DNA from: CBFHND01 sp965657085
GTDB lineage: Bacteria > Pseudomonadota > Alphaproteobacteria > Rhodobacterales > Rhodobacteraceae
Length of the DNA: 64,000 bases
Direction of reading: 5' to 3'
Assembly (NCBI GenBank): GCA_965657085.1
Contig: CBFHND010000008.1
Coordinates: 69,043 to 133,042, forward strand
The position numbers were made by a program, and so were the translations under genes. The notes under the pieces are model-generated. The model did not search any database, was not told where the DNA came from, and saw nothing but the letters and a program-made list of their open reading frames with translations. This document shows, piece by piece, positions 16,765 to 25,707 of this stretch (the stretch's first letter is position 1; each line of letters starts with the position of its first letter).

Positions 16765-17192
16765 TGGATCAACGCGTCAGCCTGATCACCCTTGGCGCGC
16801 GGGATATGGACGCGTTGGCCGGTTTCTACGAGGCGATGGGATGGCGCCGCGTGGAAAGCCCCGATGGGGTCATCGCCTTTGATCTGTTGGGCCAGACACT
16901 GGGATTGTATCCGCTGGACAAACTGGCCGAAGACATGGGCATCGACATCGAAACTCTTGGGCACGGTGCCTGCACGCTGGCGCACAATGTCCGCGCACGT
17001 GAAGACGTCGGCCCGCTTCTGGCGCGGGCCGAGGCGGCGGGCGCGCGCATTCTCAAACCTGCGCAGGATGTGTTCTGGGGCGGGCATCACGGCTATTTCG
17101 CGGATCCAGACGGGCACATCTGGGAAATCGCATGGAACCCCTTTGCGCCGCTTGGAAAAGACGGCGCGTTTCAGTGGAACGGGGCGGCCTGA
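16761..17192 (+). CDS. VOC-family protein (glyoxalase/dioxygenase superfamily)
   Basis: A 143-residue two-module VOC protein. N-terminal RVSLITLGARDMDALAGFYEAMG and C-terminal GYFADPDGHIWEIAWNP are standard for the fold; Glu in WEIAW is one likely metal ligand. It is similar to many bleomycin-resistance/glyoxalase-like proteins for which substrate cannot be predicted. It overlaps the membrane-anchored hydrolase gene by four bases and precedes the M15-like gene by one base. Confidence 0.88.
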   Translation: MMDQRVSLITLGARDMDALAGFYEAMGWRRVESPDGVIAFDLLGQTLGLYPLDKLAEDMGIDIETLGHGACTLAHNVRAREDVGPLLARAEAAGARILKPAQDVFWGGHHGYFADPDGHIWEIAWNPFAPLGKDGAFQWNGAA

Positions 17193-17193
17193 C

Positions 17194-17826
17194 ATGCGCC
17201 GCCCGCAAAGCATGTGGAGCCTTGAAACCCTTGGCCGCGTGCGCCTGTCACGACATTTCTACATGCGCGATTTCCTCTATTCCGAGATCGGCAACTTTCA
17301 CCAGGTGCAAAATCTGCCACGCGATCCTGATCTGGCCATTGCCAATGGTCGGGCGCTTTGCACCACGCTTCTTGACCCGCTTGAGGAAACATTCGGTCGG
17401 CTGGCGATACGGTCCGGATACCGCAGCCCCGAACTCAATGCTTTCGGCAATGAAAATCGGCTGAACTGCGCGCGCAACGACAATCCGCTGGAATGTCACA
17501 TCTGGGATGTGGCGGATGGTGACGACGCGATTGCGGGAACGTCGCTGGCGATCCCATGGTTCACCGACCAGTATGAACAGGGGCGCGATTGGCGCGATCT
17601 GGCGTGGTGGATACACGACCATTTGCCCTATTCGGGGCTTTGGTTCTTTCCCAAGCTCTGTGCCTTCAACCTCGATTGGCGCGCCGTGCCGCATCGCACG
17701 ATTTCCAGCTACATCGCGCCCAGGGGGATGCTGCTGCGCCGTGGGGCGACCCCGTCCGAGCCGCTGGCAGCGCGCAAGGCACGCTATGCCGATTTCCCCC
17801 AATTCCGTGGCATTGCCTATCCCTGA
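17194..17826 (+). CDS. Peptidase M15-like (D-Ala-D-Ala carboxypeptidase-fold) protein
   Basis: A 210-residue protein. The LAIRSGYRSPELNAFGN block is the M15/VanY-like signature, and CHIWDVAD supplies a His and Asp in spacing similar to M15 zinc ligands; the third ligand is probably the later VPHRTI His. There is no signal peptide, so a peptidoglycan role is uncertain. The start after the VOC stop is preferred over Met7. Last gene of the hydrolase operon. Confidence 0.6.
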   Translation: MRRPQSMWSLETLGRVRLSRHFYMRDFLYSEIGNFHQVQNLPRDPDLAIANGRALCTTLLDPLEETFGRLAIRSGYRSPELNAFGNENRLNCARNDNPLECHIWDVADGDDAIAGTSLAIPWFTDQYEQGRDWRDLAWWIHDHLPYSGLWFFPKLCAFNLDWRAVPHRTISSYIAPRGMLLRRGATPSEPLAARKARYADFPQFRGIAYP

Positions 17827-17958
17827 AGTCTCTTGTGTGAGGGACGAATTGGCACTGAAAAACGCGCCATTGTCGCCCATGGGGTCTTGTGGTGCGCGCC
17901 GCGCTGCGACATGTTCAAACCGCAGGCAGGCGTACGGGCAATAGGGCAGCTTAAAAAC

Positions 17959-18669
17959 ATGGCAGAGCCATTGGTTCTTCTTCCTGGCATGATGTGCGAC
18001 GCGCGCCTGTTCGGCCCGCAGATCGCAGAGCTGTCGGCGGACACCTGCGTCATGGTCGCCCCCATCACCCAAGGCGAGCGTATCGAAGAGATCGCATCGA
18101 ACCTGCTGGATCAGTTGCCCGCGCGGTTTGCGCTGGCCGGGCTGAGCATGGGCGGTATCGTGGCGATGGAGCTTTTGCGCCGCGCCCCTGACCGGGTGAC
18201 GCGCCTTGCCTTGATGGACACAAATCCGCTGGCTGAAACGCCGCAGGCCGCCGCCATGCGCGAGCCGCAAATCGTGGGCGTGCGGGCCGGGCGGCTGGCC
18301 GAAGTGATGCGCGACGAGATGAAGCCGAATTACCTCGCGCCGTCGCTGCACCGGGGCGAGGTGCTGGATCTGGTGATGGACATGGCGCTTGCGCTGGGGC
18401 CAGAGGTGTTCGTGCGCCAGTCACGGGCCCTGCAGCGGCGGCGCGATCAACAAGGCACGCTGCGCAAGATCAAGGTGCCTACGCTGGTGATGTGCGGCGC
18501 GCATGATGCGCTGTGCCCGGTCAAACGCCATGAATTCATGGCCGAGCTGATCCCCTATGCCGAATTGCGGGTGCTGCCTGACGCGGGGCATCTGCCAACA
18601 CTGGAAAGCCCGGATGAAACCACGGCGGCGCTGCGGGCTTGGATGGCACAACCTTTGGTGCTGCGTTAG
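17959..18669 (+). CDS. Alpha/beta hydrolase (RsbQ/BioH-like)
   Basis: A 236-residue single-domain hydrolase. The oxyanion loop is VLLPGMMCDARLF, the nucleophile elbow GLSMGG, the acid probably in CGAHDALCP and the catalytic His in LPDAGHLPTLE. The cap is short. The open frame extends 42 codons upstream, but the Met at 17959 begins exactly at the hydrolase core. It converges with the RTX-Hint gene with a four-base overlap. Confidence 0.88.
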   Translation: MAEPLVLLPGMMCDARLFGPQIAELSADTCVMVAPITQGERIEEIASNLLDQLPARFALAGLSMGGIVAMELLRRAPDRVTRLALMDTNPLAETPQAAAMREPQIVGVRAGRLAEVMRDEMKPNYLAPSLHRGEVLDLVMDMALALGPEVFVRQSRALQRRRDQQGTLRKIKVPTLVMCGAHDALCPVKRHEFMAELIPYAELRVLPDAGHLPTLESPDETTAALRAWMAQPLVLR

Positions 18670-19754
18670 GCGCAGGGACGCGCCATGTGCTGCGCTTGCC
18701 TCCGCAGCGGTGGCATGGGCTGCTGTGCAGGATCATAGCGCAGGATGGGTCGCGCCGGTGTCATGTCGCGCACTCGGTTGCACAGCCCGGCATTCAGATA
18801 ACCACGTGTGAAAGGTGTCACCAACAAGGTTTCCGCCAGACAGCCCTCGGCCATGATCACCTCGTGGTGCGGCAAAAGAAGGTTGAAATACCGCGCGCTG
18901 CTGCGCCCGGACATGCGCCGCACGCCCCTTCGCCCCAACAGTTTGACCGCAGGCACCAGAATCTCCTCACCGGTTGCAGGGTCAAGGACAAGGAACCGAT
19001 GCTGCGGGGACACGATCAGCGTGCGCGCAGGCGAGCCTGCGCCCAAAGCGTCGGCTTTGATCTCGATCGGCTGTGCCCTGTCCGGTCTGCCACCGAACCG
19101 CAGCGACTGCACCACCACCTGAAGAAGCGGTTGCCAGCCGTGATCAAGTGTCTTGACCCGCACACCGGGCACCAGTGTTTCGATGGGGCGCAAGCCTTCG
19201 ATTGTTTTGATCAAAGTGCCCGCGTGAAAGCAGACCGGGCCAGCCGCGAACTGGAAGTTGGTTGAGCTCAGGTCTGCGGGGTTGACGTTTTGCAGACGCA
19301 CGGACGATCCGTTGTCATAGGTGATGATCGTGTCCGGGCCATCGGTTGTGATGCGGTCCAGAACATCCTGAAACGTGTTCATTTCGACCATGTCAAAGGC
19401 GATAATGTCCGGCTCGTCAGGATCGAAATCGGTGATGGTGTCGGTGCCGTCGCCGTCCCGGATCACGAAGGTGTCCGTGGTTGATCCACTGCCCGCCGCC
19501 ATCGTGTCGTTGCCGCGCCCGCCGACGATTACGTCGTCACCACTGCCGCCAGTGATCGAGTCGTCACCATCGCCGCCATAGACCGTGTCGTTTTCCGAGC
19601 CACCATCAATGGTATCGTTGCCATCGCCGCCTTGCAGGGTATCCCGCTCACCGCTGCCCTGAATGGAATCGTTGCCGCCCTGACCGTCAATATGGTCTGC
19701 ATCGCCTGTGCCGTTCAGCGTGTCATCACCGCTGCCGCCGTTGATTGTCGCCAT
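18666..19754 (-). CDS. RTX-repeat Hint-domain protein
   Basis: A 362-residue protein. Residues 4-100 are calcium-binding RTX nonapeptides (GGSGDDTLNG, GGDGNDTID, GGDGDDSIT, GGRGNDTM), then an RTX-like linker to about 170. From VCFHAGTLIKT onward is a Hint (hedgehog/intein) domain with the nucleophilic Cys of block A, the block-B-like TLIVSPQHRFLV and the block-F-like LLPHHEVIMAEG. Hint domains cleave or splice their own chain. Proteins of this layout are common in roseobacters and are probably secreted by a type I system, which is not encoded here. Start chosen at 19754; an upstream Met adds 14 residues. Confidence 0.85.
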   Translation of the reverse strand: MATINGGSGDDTLNGTGDADHIDGQGGNDSIQGSGERDTLQGGDGNDTIDGGSENDTVYGGDGDDSITGGSGDDVIVGGRGNDTMAAGSGSTTDTFVIRDGDGTDTITDFDPDEPDIIAFDMVEMNTFQDVLDRITTDGPDTIITYDNGSSVRLQNVNPADLSSTNFQFAAGPVCFHAGTLIKTIEGLRPIETLVPGVRVKTLDHGWQPLLQVVVQSLRFGGRPDRAQPIEIKADALGAGSPARTLIVSPQHRFLVLDPATGEEILVPAVKLLGRRGVRRMSGRSSARYFNLLLPHHEVIMAEGCLAETLLVTPFTRGYLNAGLCNRVRDMTPARPILRYDPAQQPMPPLRRQAQHMARPCA

Positions 19755-19830
19755 CGTGAAAAACCTTGCGTGACCTGAATACGCAAGGCTTAGCACCGCC
19801 GGGTTTAAACCCCCTTAAGGCAGGCGGGTT

Positions 19831-21102
19831 TCAGGCGGCGGTGTTCCGGTTGGCAGCGGCCTTGGCTGGTTTGTGGCTGTTCATCTCGATGAAATCCAGA
19901 ACCAGCGGGCGGATGTTGTTGCGCCAGCTTTTGCCTGCGAAGATACCGTAGTGTCCCGCACCGGGTTCCACGTGGCTGGCCTTCTTGGTGTCCGGCAGGC
20001 CGGTGCACAGATCAAGCGCGGCAATACATTGTCCGGGCGCCGAAATGTCATCATCGGCCCCTTCGACAGTCTTGACCGCAACGGTGGTGATCTTGCCAAA
20101 ATCCACGGGTTTGCCCGCCACCCTGAAGTCGTTCGTTGCGATCTCGCGGTTCTTGAAGATGCGTTCGACGGTCGACAAGTAAAACTCGGCTGTCATGTCC
20201 ATGACCGCGAGGTACTCATCGTAAAACTTGTTGTGCTTGTCGTGGTCCGCGGCCTCGCCCCGCGCCGCGCGCGCGATCTGGTCGGAAAAGGCGGTGCCGT
20301 GCTTTTCGGCGTTCATCGACATGAACGACGCCAGTTGCAGCAGGCCCGGATACACCATGCGGCCCACGCCGGGGTATTTGAAGCCAACGCGCTGGATCAT
20401 CATTTCCTCTAGCTGGCCCATGGTCACACGGCGGCCAAAGTCCGTCACGTCGGTGGCATTGGCGTCAGGGTCGACCGGGCCGCCGATCAGGGTCAGCGAA
20501 CGCGGCTGTGCTTCTGGGTCTTCCTCGGCCAAATACGCGGTGGCGGCCAGCGTCAACGGCACCGGTTGGCACACGGCGATGACATGTGTGTCGGGGCCCA
20601 GATGGCGCATGTAGTCCACCAGGTGAAGGGTATAATCCTCGACATCGAATTTGCCGGCGCTGACCGGGATGTCACGCGCATTGTGCCAATCGGTGATGTA
20701 CAGCTCGCAATCGGGCAACAGCGAAATCACAGTCGAGCGCAGAAGCGTTGCATAGTGTCCCGACATCGGCGCGACCAGCAGGACCTTTGGCACCTTGCGG
20801 GTCCGGCCCGGTACGCGGAAATGCACCAGATCACCGAATGGCCCTTCGATCTCGGTTTCGATGCGCACAAGGCGTTCCTTGCCGCTGGCACCAAGGAAAG
20901 GCGGGATGTTCCAATCGGGTTTCACCACCATACGTTGGAACGTGCGTTCTGTCACGGAACCCCACGCGCGCATCCATTCGAATGCGGGGTTTGGGAACAT
21001 GGAAAAGGCCGGGTATGATCCCAATGCGAGAGCCGAGGCACCAAGCCATTGATTCGTGTTTCTGATGGTTTCCATCAAATCGTAGGTGGCCATGTAACGC
21101 AT
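19831..21102 (-). CDS. phaZ: Intracellular polyhydroxyalkanoate depolymerase
   Basis: A 423-residue intracellular PHB depolymerase that breaks down native storage granules. The nucleophile is cysteine rather than serine: VIAVCQPVP places it near residue 178, as in the Ralstonia PhaZa1 family. The C-terminal His is in HVEPGAGHYGIFAG. A strong AGGAG lies six bases before the ATG at 21102. It is divergent from phaC, so synthesis and breakdown genes share a 126-base control region. Confidence 0.95.
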   Translation of the reverse strand: MRYMATYDLMETIRNTNQWLGASALALGSYPAFSMFPNPAFEWMRAWGSVTERTFQRMVVKPDWNIPPFLGASGKERLVRIETEIEGPFGDLVHFRVPGRTRKVPKVLLVAPMSGHYATLLRSTVISLLPDCELYITDWHNARDIPVSAGKFDVEDYTLHLVDYMRHLGPDTHVIAVCQPVPLTLAATAYLAEEDPEAQPRSLTLIGGPVDPDANATDVTDFGRRVTMGQLEEMMIQRVGFKYPGVGRMVYPGLLQLASFMSMNAEKHGTAFSDQIARAARGEAADHDKHNKFYDEYLAVMDMTAEFYLSTVERIFKNREIATNDFRVAGKPVDFGKITTVAVKTVEGADDDISAPGQCIAALDLCTGLPDTKKASHVEPGAGHYGIFAGKSWRNNIRPLVLDFIEMNSHKPAKAAANRNTAA

Positions 21103-21228
21103 CGGGGTCTCCTAGACTTACCAACCGGGCGGGCACCCGGACGTTTCGTCGCTTTGCCCCCCTGAGCTGGCGACTATATGAGCGGCATCGCAATGCTGCA
21201 CCTGCGAAGATACGAGGGAAAGATTAAG

Positions 21229-23034
21229 ATGACAACCAATGACACTGCATCTGGTGACATCTCGGGAGAAAACCTCGACAAATTGACAGAAAATCTCGCC
21301 AAGGTAGAAGGATTGAGGGAGCGTCTGGTCAAGGTCATGACGCACCGCAGCACACATAACCCGGCATTGGACGCCCCGAATCAGGAGTTGTTCGGCAAGG
21401 CGGTCACGGCCTATTGGCAGGAGGCACTGAACAATCCCGCCAAGCTGATCGAACATCAGATGGAGTATTGGCAGCAGACCGTCACACATTTCATCGAGGC
21501 GCAGCAGACGCTGGCCAAGGGCAAGATGGCCGTGCCCGAGGGCAAGGGCACGCGCGACCGTCGGTTCGCCAACCCGATGTGGGACACGCATCCCTATTTC
21601 AACTTCGTCAAACAGCAGTACCAGATCAATTCACAGGCCCTCATGCAGGCGGTCGACGCCGTGCAGGACATGGATCCGGCCGAAAAGCGGCGGCTGGGTT
21701 ACTTTACCCGCCAGATCATCGACATGATGAGCCCGACCAATTTCCTGGCCACCAACCCCGACGCATTGGAAAAGGCCGTGGCCACCGAAGGCCAAAGCCT
21801 GATCGACGGTTTGGAAAACCTGATCTCGGATCTTGAGGCAAACAACGGTGAGCTTGTCGTCAAACTGGCGGACGAGGCTGCGTTCGAATTGGGCCACAAC
21901 ATCGCGACCTCGCCGGGCAAAGTGGTCTATCGCAACCGGATGATGGAACTGATCCAGTATGAACCGACCACGGACGAGGTGCACGAAACCCCGCTCATCA
22001 TCTTTCCACCCTGGATCAACAAATTCTACATTCTCGACCTCAAGGAACAGAACAGCCTGGTCAAATGGATCACCGATCAGGGCTATACCCTGTTCATCGT
22101 CAGCTGGATCAATCCAGATGCCAGCTATGCCGATGTGGGCATGGAGGACTATGTTGAAGACGGATATCTGGCCGCGCTGCGCGAAGTGAAGGCGATTGCG
22201 CAGGTCGAACAGGTCAACGCGGTTGGCTATTGCATCGCGGGCACCACGCTGTCGATCGTGCTGTCGATGCTCAAGCAGAGGGGCGACACGTCGATCAAGT
22301 CAGCCACCTTCTTTACCGCGCTCACGGATTTCTCGGATCAGGGTGAGTTTGCCCCCTTCCTGACGGACGATTTCATCGACGGGATCGAGGCCGAAGTGGC
22401 CGACAAGGGGGTTTTGGCCTCGGTCATCATGGCGCGCACCTTTTCGTTCCTGCGCTCAAACGATCTGGTCTATGGCCCGGCGATCCGCAGTTACATGATG
22501 GGCGAAACGCCGCCCGCTTTCGATTTGCTGTATTGGAATGGCGATGGGGCGAACTTGCCTGCCAAGATGGCGATCCAGTACCTGCGCGGGCTGTGCCAGG
22601 ACGACAAGCTGGCCCGAGGCTCGTTCGAGATGATGGGCCACAGGCTCAGCCTGTCTGAAGTTGATGTGCCGCTTTGCGCCATCGCCTGCGAGACCGATCA
22701 CATCGCTGCGTGGAAAGACAGCTACCGCGGCATTCAACAGATGGGATCGAAGAACAAGACGTTCATCATGACCCAATCTGGTCACATCGCGGGCATCGTC
22801 AATCCGCCCTCCAAGAACAAGTATGGCCACTATACAAACGAGGACCTGAGCCTTGATCATGCCGATTGGCTGAAAGGGGCGGAGTTCCACAACGGATCGT
22901 GGTGGCCACGGTGGGAGGCGTGGCTGTCCAAGCAGTCTGGCAAGATGGTTCCGGCCCGCACACCCGGTGATTCCACGCACCCCGCGTTGTGCGATGCGCC
23001 CGGAACCTATGTTGCGATGAAGGCAACCATCTGA
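21229..23034 (+). CDS. phaC: Class I poly(3-hydroxyalkanoate) synthase
   Basis: A 601-residue class I synthase polymerising (R)-3-hydroxyacyl-CoA, usually 3-hydroxybutyryl-CoA, at the granule surface. The lipase-like box GYCIAGTT carries the catalytic Cys at residue 335, and HIAGIVNPPSKNKYG near the C terminus carries the catalytic His. The length is typical. The start at 21229 has AGGGA nine bases upstream; an in-frame start 17 codons earlier has no ribosome site. No phaA or phaB is in this window. Confidence 0.96.
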   Translation: MTTNDTASGDISGENLDKLTENLAKVEGLRERLVKVMTHRSTHNPALDAPNQELFGKAVTAYWQEALNNPAKLIEHQMEYWQQTVTHFIEAQQTLAKGKMAVPEGKGTRDRRFANPMWDTHPYFNFVKQQYQINSQALMQAVDAVQDMDPAEKRRLGYFTRQIIDMMSPTNFLATNPDALEKAVATEGQSLIDGLENLISDLEANNGELVVKLADEAAFELGHNIATSPGKVVYRNRMMELIQYEPTTDEVHETPLIIFPPWINKFYILDLKEQNSLVKWITDQGYTLFIVSWINPDASYADVGMEDYVEDGYLAALREVKAIAQVEQVNAVGYCIAGTTLSIVLSMLKQRGDTSIKSATFFTALTDFSDQGEFAPFLTDDFIDGIEAEVADKGVLASVIMARTFSFLRSNDLVYGPAIRSYMMGETPPAFDLLYWNGDGANLPAKMAIQYLRGLCQDDKLARGSFEMMGHRLSLSEVDVPLCAIACETDHIAAWKDSYRGIQQMGSKNKTFIMTQSGHIAGIVNPPSKNKYGHYTNEDLSLDHADWLKGAEFHNGSWWPRWEAWLSKQSGKMVPARTPGDSTHPALCDAPGTYVAMKATI

Positions 23035-23089
23035 TTTCCAAACCGTTTTACCCTGGGTAAAGCCATTTTGCCGCAGTGCAGCAAAAGAC

Positions 23090-23118
23090 TTGCATTGCTG
23101 CGCTGCGGCATCTATATT
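23090..23118 (+). promoter_or_regulatory. phaP promoter with overlapping PhaR-like operator
   Basis: TTGCAT (-35, 23090-23095), a 17-base spacer and TATATT (-10, 23113-23118) form a near-consensus sigma-70 promoter before phaP. The spacer is a run of TGC-type half-sites (TGCTGCGCTGCGGCA), and a second cluster (CCGCAGTGCAGCA) lies at 23071-23083. Both resemble the TGC-rich sites bound by PhaR in Paracoccus. Repressor bound here would block the polymerase. Confidence 0.6.
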
Positions 23119-23170
23119 GTTTGCAGACGCAGAAAGCGGGGCTGCCCCCGGCAAGCAAGGATTTGAGACA

Positions 23171-23620
23171 ATGGCCAAGACACAAGACATGACGACGATG
23201 TTCAAAGACATGATGGGCGCATTCCCCGTGGACACCGCGGCAATGCAGGACGCTTTCAAGACAGCAACAACGCTGAACGAAAAACTGAGCCATGTCGCCC
23301 TTGACGCCGCCGAGAAATCGACAGCCGTTTCGTCCAAGTGGACAACAGAGACACTGGCCAAAATGGCCGACCTGTCCAAAGCAAAGGCAGAGCCTGCAGA
23401 CTACGCCAAAGCGATGACCGACTTCGCATCGGCCACTGCAGAAGTCGCCGCCGAGAACATGGCAGCCTTCGCCGAGATCGCCAAGAAAGTTCAGATGGAA
23501 ACCGTCGAACTGATGATGGCCGCAGGCAAGGACATGGGCGAAGAAGCATCTGCTGCTGTGAAAAAAGCCACGGCTGACGCGACCGCATCCGTGAAAAAAG
23601 CCGCCGCTGCTGCAAAGTAA
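23171..23620 (+). CDS. phaP: Phasin
   Basis: A 149-residue helical granule-associated protein that coats PHB granules. It is Ala/Lys/Glu rich, has no Cys, and consists of amphipathic helices with the phasin-like core TLNEKLSHVALDAAEKSTAVSS. The C terminus is a Lys-Ala tail (VKKATADATASVKKAAAAAK) like those of histone- or PhaM-type proteins, which may help granules contact DNA; that is inference. AAGGA lies upstream. Own promoter and a strong terminator isolate it, consistent with high expression. Confidence 0.9.
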   Translation: MAKTQDMTTMFKDMMGAFPVDTAAMQDAFKTATTLNEKLSHVALDAAEKSTAVSSKWTTETLAKMADLSKAKAEPADYAKAMTDFASATAEVAAENMAAFAEIAKKVQMETVELMMAAGKDMGEEASAAVKKATADATASVKKAAAAAK

Positions 23621-23673
23621 GCGACGCAACTGACAGCCGCGCAATTTCCTCCCTGATACGCGCAGGCTCAATG

Positions 23674-23704
23674 GGGCGGGATCCGAAAGGTTCCCGCCCT
23701 TTTT
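23674..23704 (+). terminator. Intrinsic terminator of phaP
   Basis: An 11-bp inverted repeat with one mismatch (GGGCGGGATCC, loop GAAA, GGTTCCCGCCC) is followed by TTTTT. It ends the phaP transcript before the phaR promoter region. Confidence 0.88.
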
Positions 23705-23785
23705 CTGTCCGGCCCCGTGATGTACGGGCCAGTACGGAAATGCTGCGGCGCAACGCTCTTTCTTTTTTGTGCTGCACCGCCTAAG

Positions 23786-23796
23786 CTGCAATGCAG
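23786..23796. promoter_or_regulatory. PhaR-type operator upstream of phaR
   Basis: CTGCAATGCAG fits the CTGC-N3-GCAG pattern described for PhaR binding in Paracoccus. It lies 22 bases before the GTG start of phaR, with another TGC-rich stretch (TGTGCTGCACCGC) just upstream. This suggests autorepression of phaR. Confidence 0.6.
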
Positions 23797-23817
23797 CACG
23801 TTCGGGGAGGACATTCC

Positions 23818-24381
23818 GTGGCAGCCAAAGACACGCCGCTTTTGATCAAACGCTACGCCAGTCGACGTCTCTACAACACCGAGACATCCGACTATGTGAC
23901 GCTCGAGGATATTTCGGGCTTCATTCGCGATGGCCGCGAAGTGCAGATTGTCGACCTGAAATCGGGTGACGATCTGACCCGCCAGTACCTGCTGCAAATC
24001 ATTGCCGAACATGAAAGCCGTGGAGAATCCGTGCTGCCTGTGGACGTTCTGAACGATCTGGTGCGCAGCTATATGGGGGGACGCGCATCAGTAGTGCCGC
24101 AGTTCCTCAAGGCCTCCTTCGAGATGCTGCGCGACGGCCAGAGCCGGATGATGGACAATATGAACGCGATGAACCCCATGGCCAAGATGCCGGGGTTCGA
24201 GGCCATGCAGGCCCAGCAAGCCGCCTTCATGAAGGCGATGACGGGTGGAATTTCCGGTGGCTGGACGGGCGAGCAGAAGGGCGATGACGCCGAAGCGCCC
24301 GACGACGCCCAAGGCGAAGACCTTGACGCGATCAAGAAGCAGCTCGCCGAGCTTCAGGACAAACTCAGCAAACTGAAGTAA
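23818..24381 (+). CDS. phaR: Polyhydroxyalkanoate synthesis repressor PhaR
   Basis: A 187-residue regulator that represses phasin and its own gene and is released by binding PHB. The N-terminal PHB/PHA accumulation regulator domain is clear: LLIKRYASRRLYNTETSDYV, then DISGFIRDGREVQIVDLKSG and LTRQYLLQIIAEHE. The C-terminal half is Met/Gln/Asp rich and ends in a Lys-Leu coiled segment. I start at the GTG at 23818, which has GGGGAGGA in position; a start nine codons upstream would lie inside the operator region. Confidence 0.94.
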   Translation: MAAKDTPLLIKRYASRRLYNTETSDYVTLEDISGFIRDGREVQIVDLKSGDDLTRQYLLQIIAEHESRGESVLPVDVLNDLVRSYMGGRASVVPQFLKASFEMLRDGQSRMMDNMNAMNPMAKMPGFEAMQAQQAAFMKAMTGGISGGWTGEQKGDDAEAPDDAQGEDLDAIKKQLAELQDKLSKLK

Positions 24382-24388
24382 GCCGCGC

Positions 24389-25576
24389 CTAGGTGCCGTA
24401 GGCCTGTGTTCTGTCAAAGCAGGTATCGGCCGCTGTCACCAGGATATCCGCAACCGCATCCTGTTCATCCACGCTCAGGTGAACCGGCAGGCGCACGTCG
24501 CAGGCCCGCATCAGCATTGCACGGGTGCGGGGCAGCTCTGGCAGGTCAGGAATGAATTGCCAGTTCCAGAACGCCCGCGCGTTGTCTGCGCTGGCACCGA
24601 AAACCTGAACCTTGACGCCCATGTCATCCGCCGTGTCGACAAAGGCCTGCACCTGATCGTCCGCCACATCCAAGAGGTTGAACTGAATGCTGTCCGGCGC
24701 GCGGGTTTCCGCAGGCAACGGGGCAGGGACATCGATCCAGGGGCTTGCGTTCAACTGCTCGGCCACGCGGTCGTGCCCGGCCAGCCCGTCACGCACCCGG
24801 CGCGCCAGTTCGGGCAACTGGGGACGAATGACCGCTGCGCTCAGGTTGTTCATCCGCAAGTTATAAAGCGGCAGCTTGTTCTGGTGGCGCGCAAAGGCCT
24901 CCAGCAGCACGGGGTGCTTTTTCCAATTGTGCTCGTAGGCGCCCGACATGATCACGGCCTGCGCGACAAGGTCGGCATCGTCAGTGATCAGGATGCCGCC
25001 TTCGCCCGCGTTGATCATCTTGTAGGATTGGAAGGAAAAGCAGCCCACGCGCCCGATCGTGCCGATCTTGCGGTCATGCCACAGCGTGCCCAGCGAATGC
25101 GCCGCGTCCTCGATCACGGGAATGTCCATGGCGTTGCACATCGCCATGATCGCATCCATGTCCGAGGTGTGTCCGCGCATATGGCTGACGATAACCGCCT
25201 GCACACCCGGCAGCTTGGCCACGAAATCGTCGATGTCGATGCGGTAATCTTCACCCACTTCGCACAGTACCGGGATGCAATCGGCATGGACCACGGATGA
25301 GGGCACCGCCGCGAAGGTAAAGCCGGGGATCAGCACCCGCGCGTCTCGGGGCAATTCCAAAGCCTTCAGCGACAGGAAGAGCGCAGCAGAACAGGACGAG
25401 ACCGCCAACGCGTATTTGACGCCCATCATCTCTGCAAATTCCGCCTCCAGCAGGGCGACAGGCGCAGCCTCCGGGGCGGTGTAGCGAAACAGATCGCCCG
25501 AGTGCAGCAAACGATCAATCTCGGCGCGCGCGGCCTCGGGGATCGGTTCGGCATGGTGCATGTTCGGCAGTGACAT
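24389..25576 (-). CDS. DegT/DnrJ/EryC1/StrS-family aminotransferase
   Basis: A 395-residue PLP-dependent aminotransferase of the sugar-aminotransferase family. The PLP Lys is probably Lys186 in FSFQSYKMINAGEGG; the cofactor pocket also shows IEDAAHSLGT and the N-terminal SSCSAALFLSLKAL. Such enzymes aminate keto-sugars or similar compounds. No other sugar-nucleotide genes flank it, so its pathway is unclear. It converges with phaR, seven bases apart. Confidence 0.9.
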   Translation of the reverse strand: MSLPNMHHAEPIPEAARAEIDRLLHSGDLFRYTAPEAAPVALLEAEFAEMMGVKYALAVSSCSAALFLSLKALELPRDARVLIPGFTFAAVPSSVVHADCIPVLCEVGEDYRIDIDDFVAKLPGVQAVIVSHMRGHTSDMDAIMAMCNAMDIPVIEDAAHSLGTLWHDRKIGTIGRVGCFSFQSYKMINAGEGGILITDDADLVAQAVIMSGAYEHNWKKHPVLLEAFARHQNKLPLYNLRMNNLSAAVIRPQLPELARRVRDGLAGHDRVAEQLNASPWIDVPAPLPAETRAPDSIQFNLLDVADDQVQAFVDTADDMGVKVQVFGASADNARAFWNWQFIPDLPELPRTRAMLMRACDVRLPVHLSVDEQDAVADILVTAADTCFDRTQAYGT

Positions 25577-25707
25577 ATTTCGATTTCCTTATGAATGGTT
25601 TCCAGAAGAGTAAATCCGTGAGCATCAAAAGGAAACGCTTTTGTGACGCGCAGGCGCAGTTACGCGCACCTCACAAACACCAATGTGGGATTTCAGGGCG
25701 TTAGAGG

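Noticed and set aside
19440..19740. Regular short repeats suggesting a CRISPR or minisatellite
   Set aside because: They are RTX nonapeptide codons inside a coding frame with drifting third positions, without spacers.
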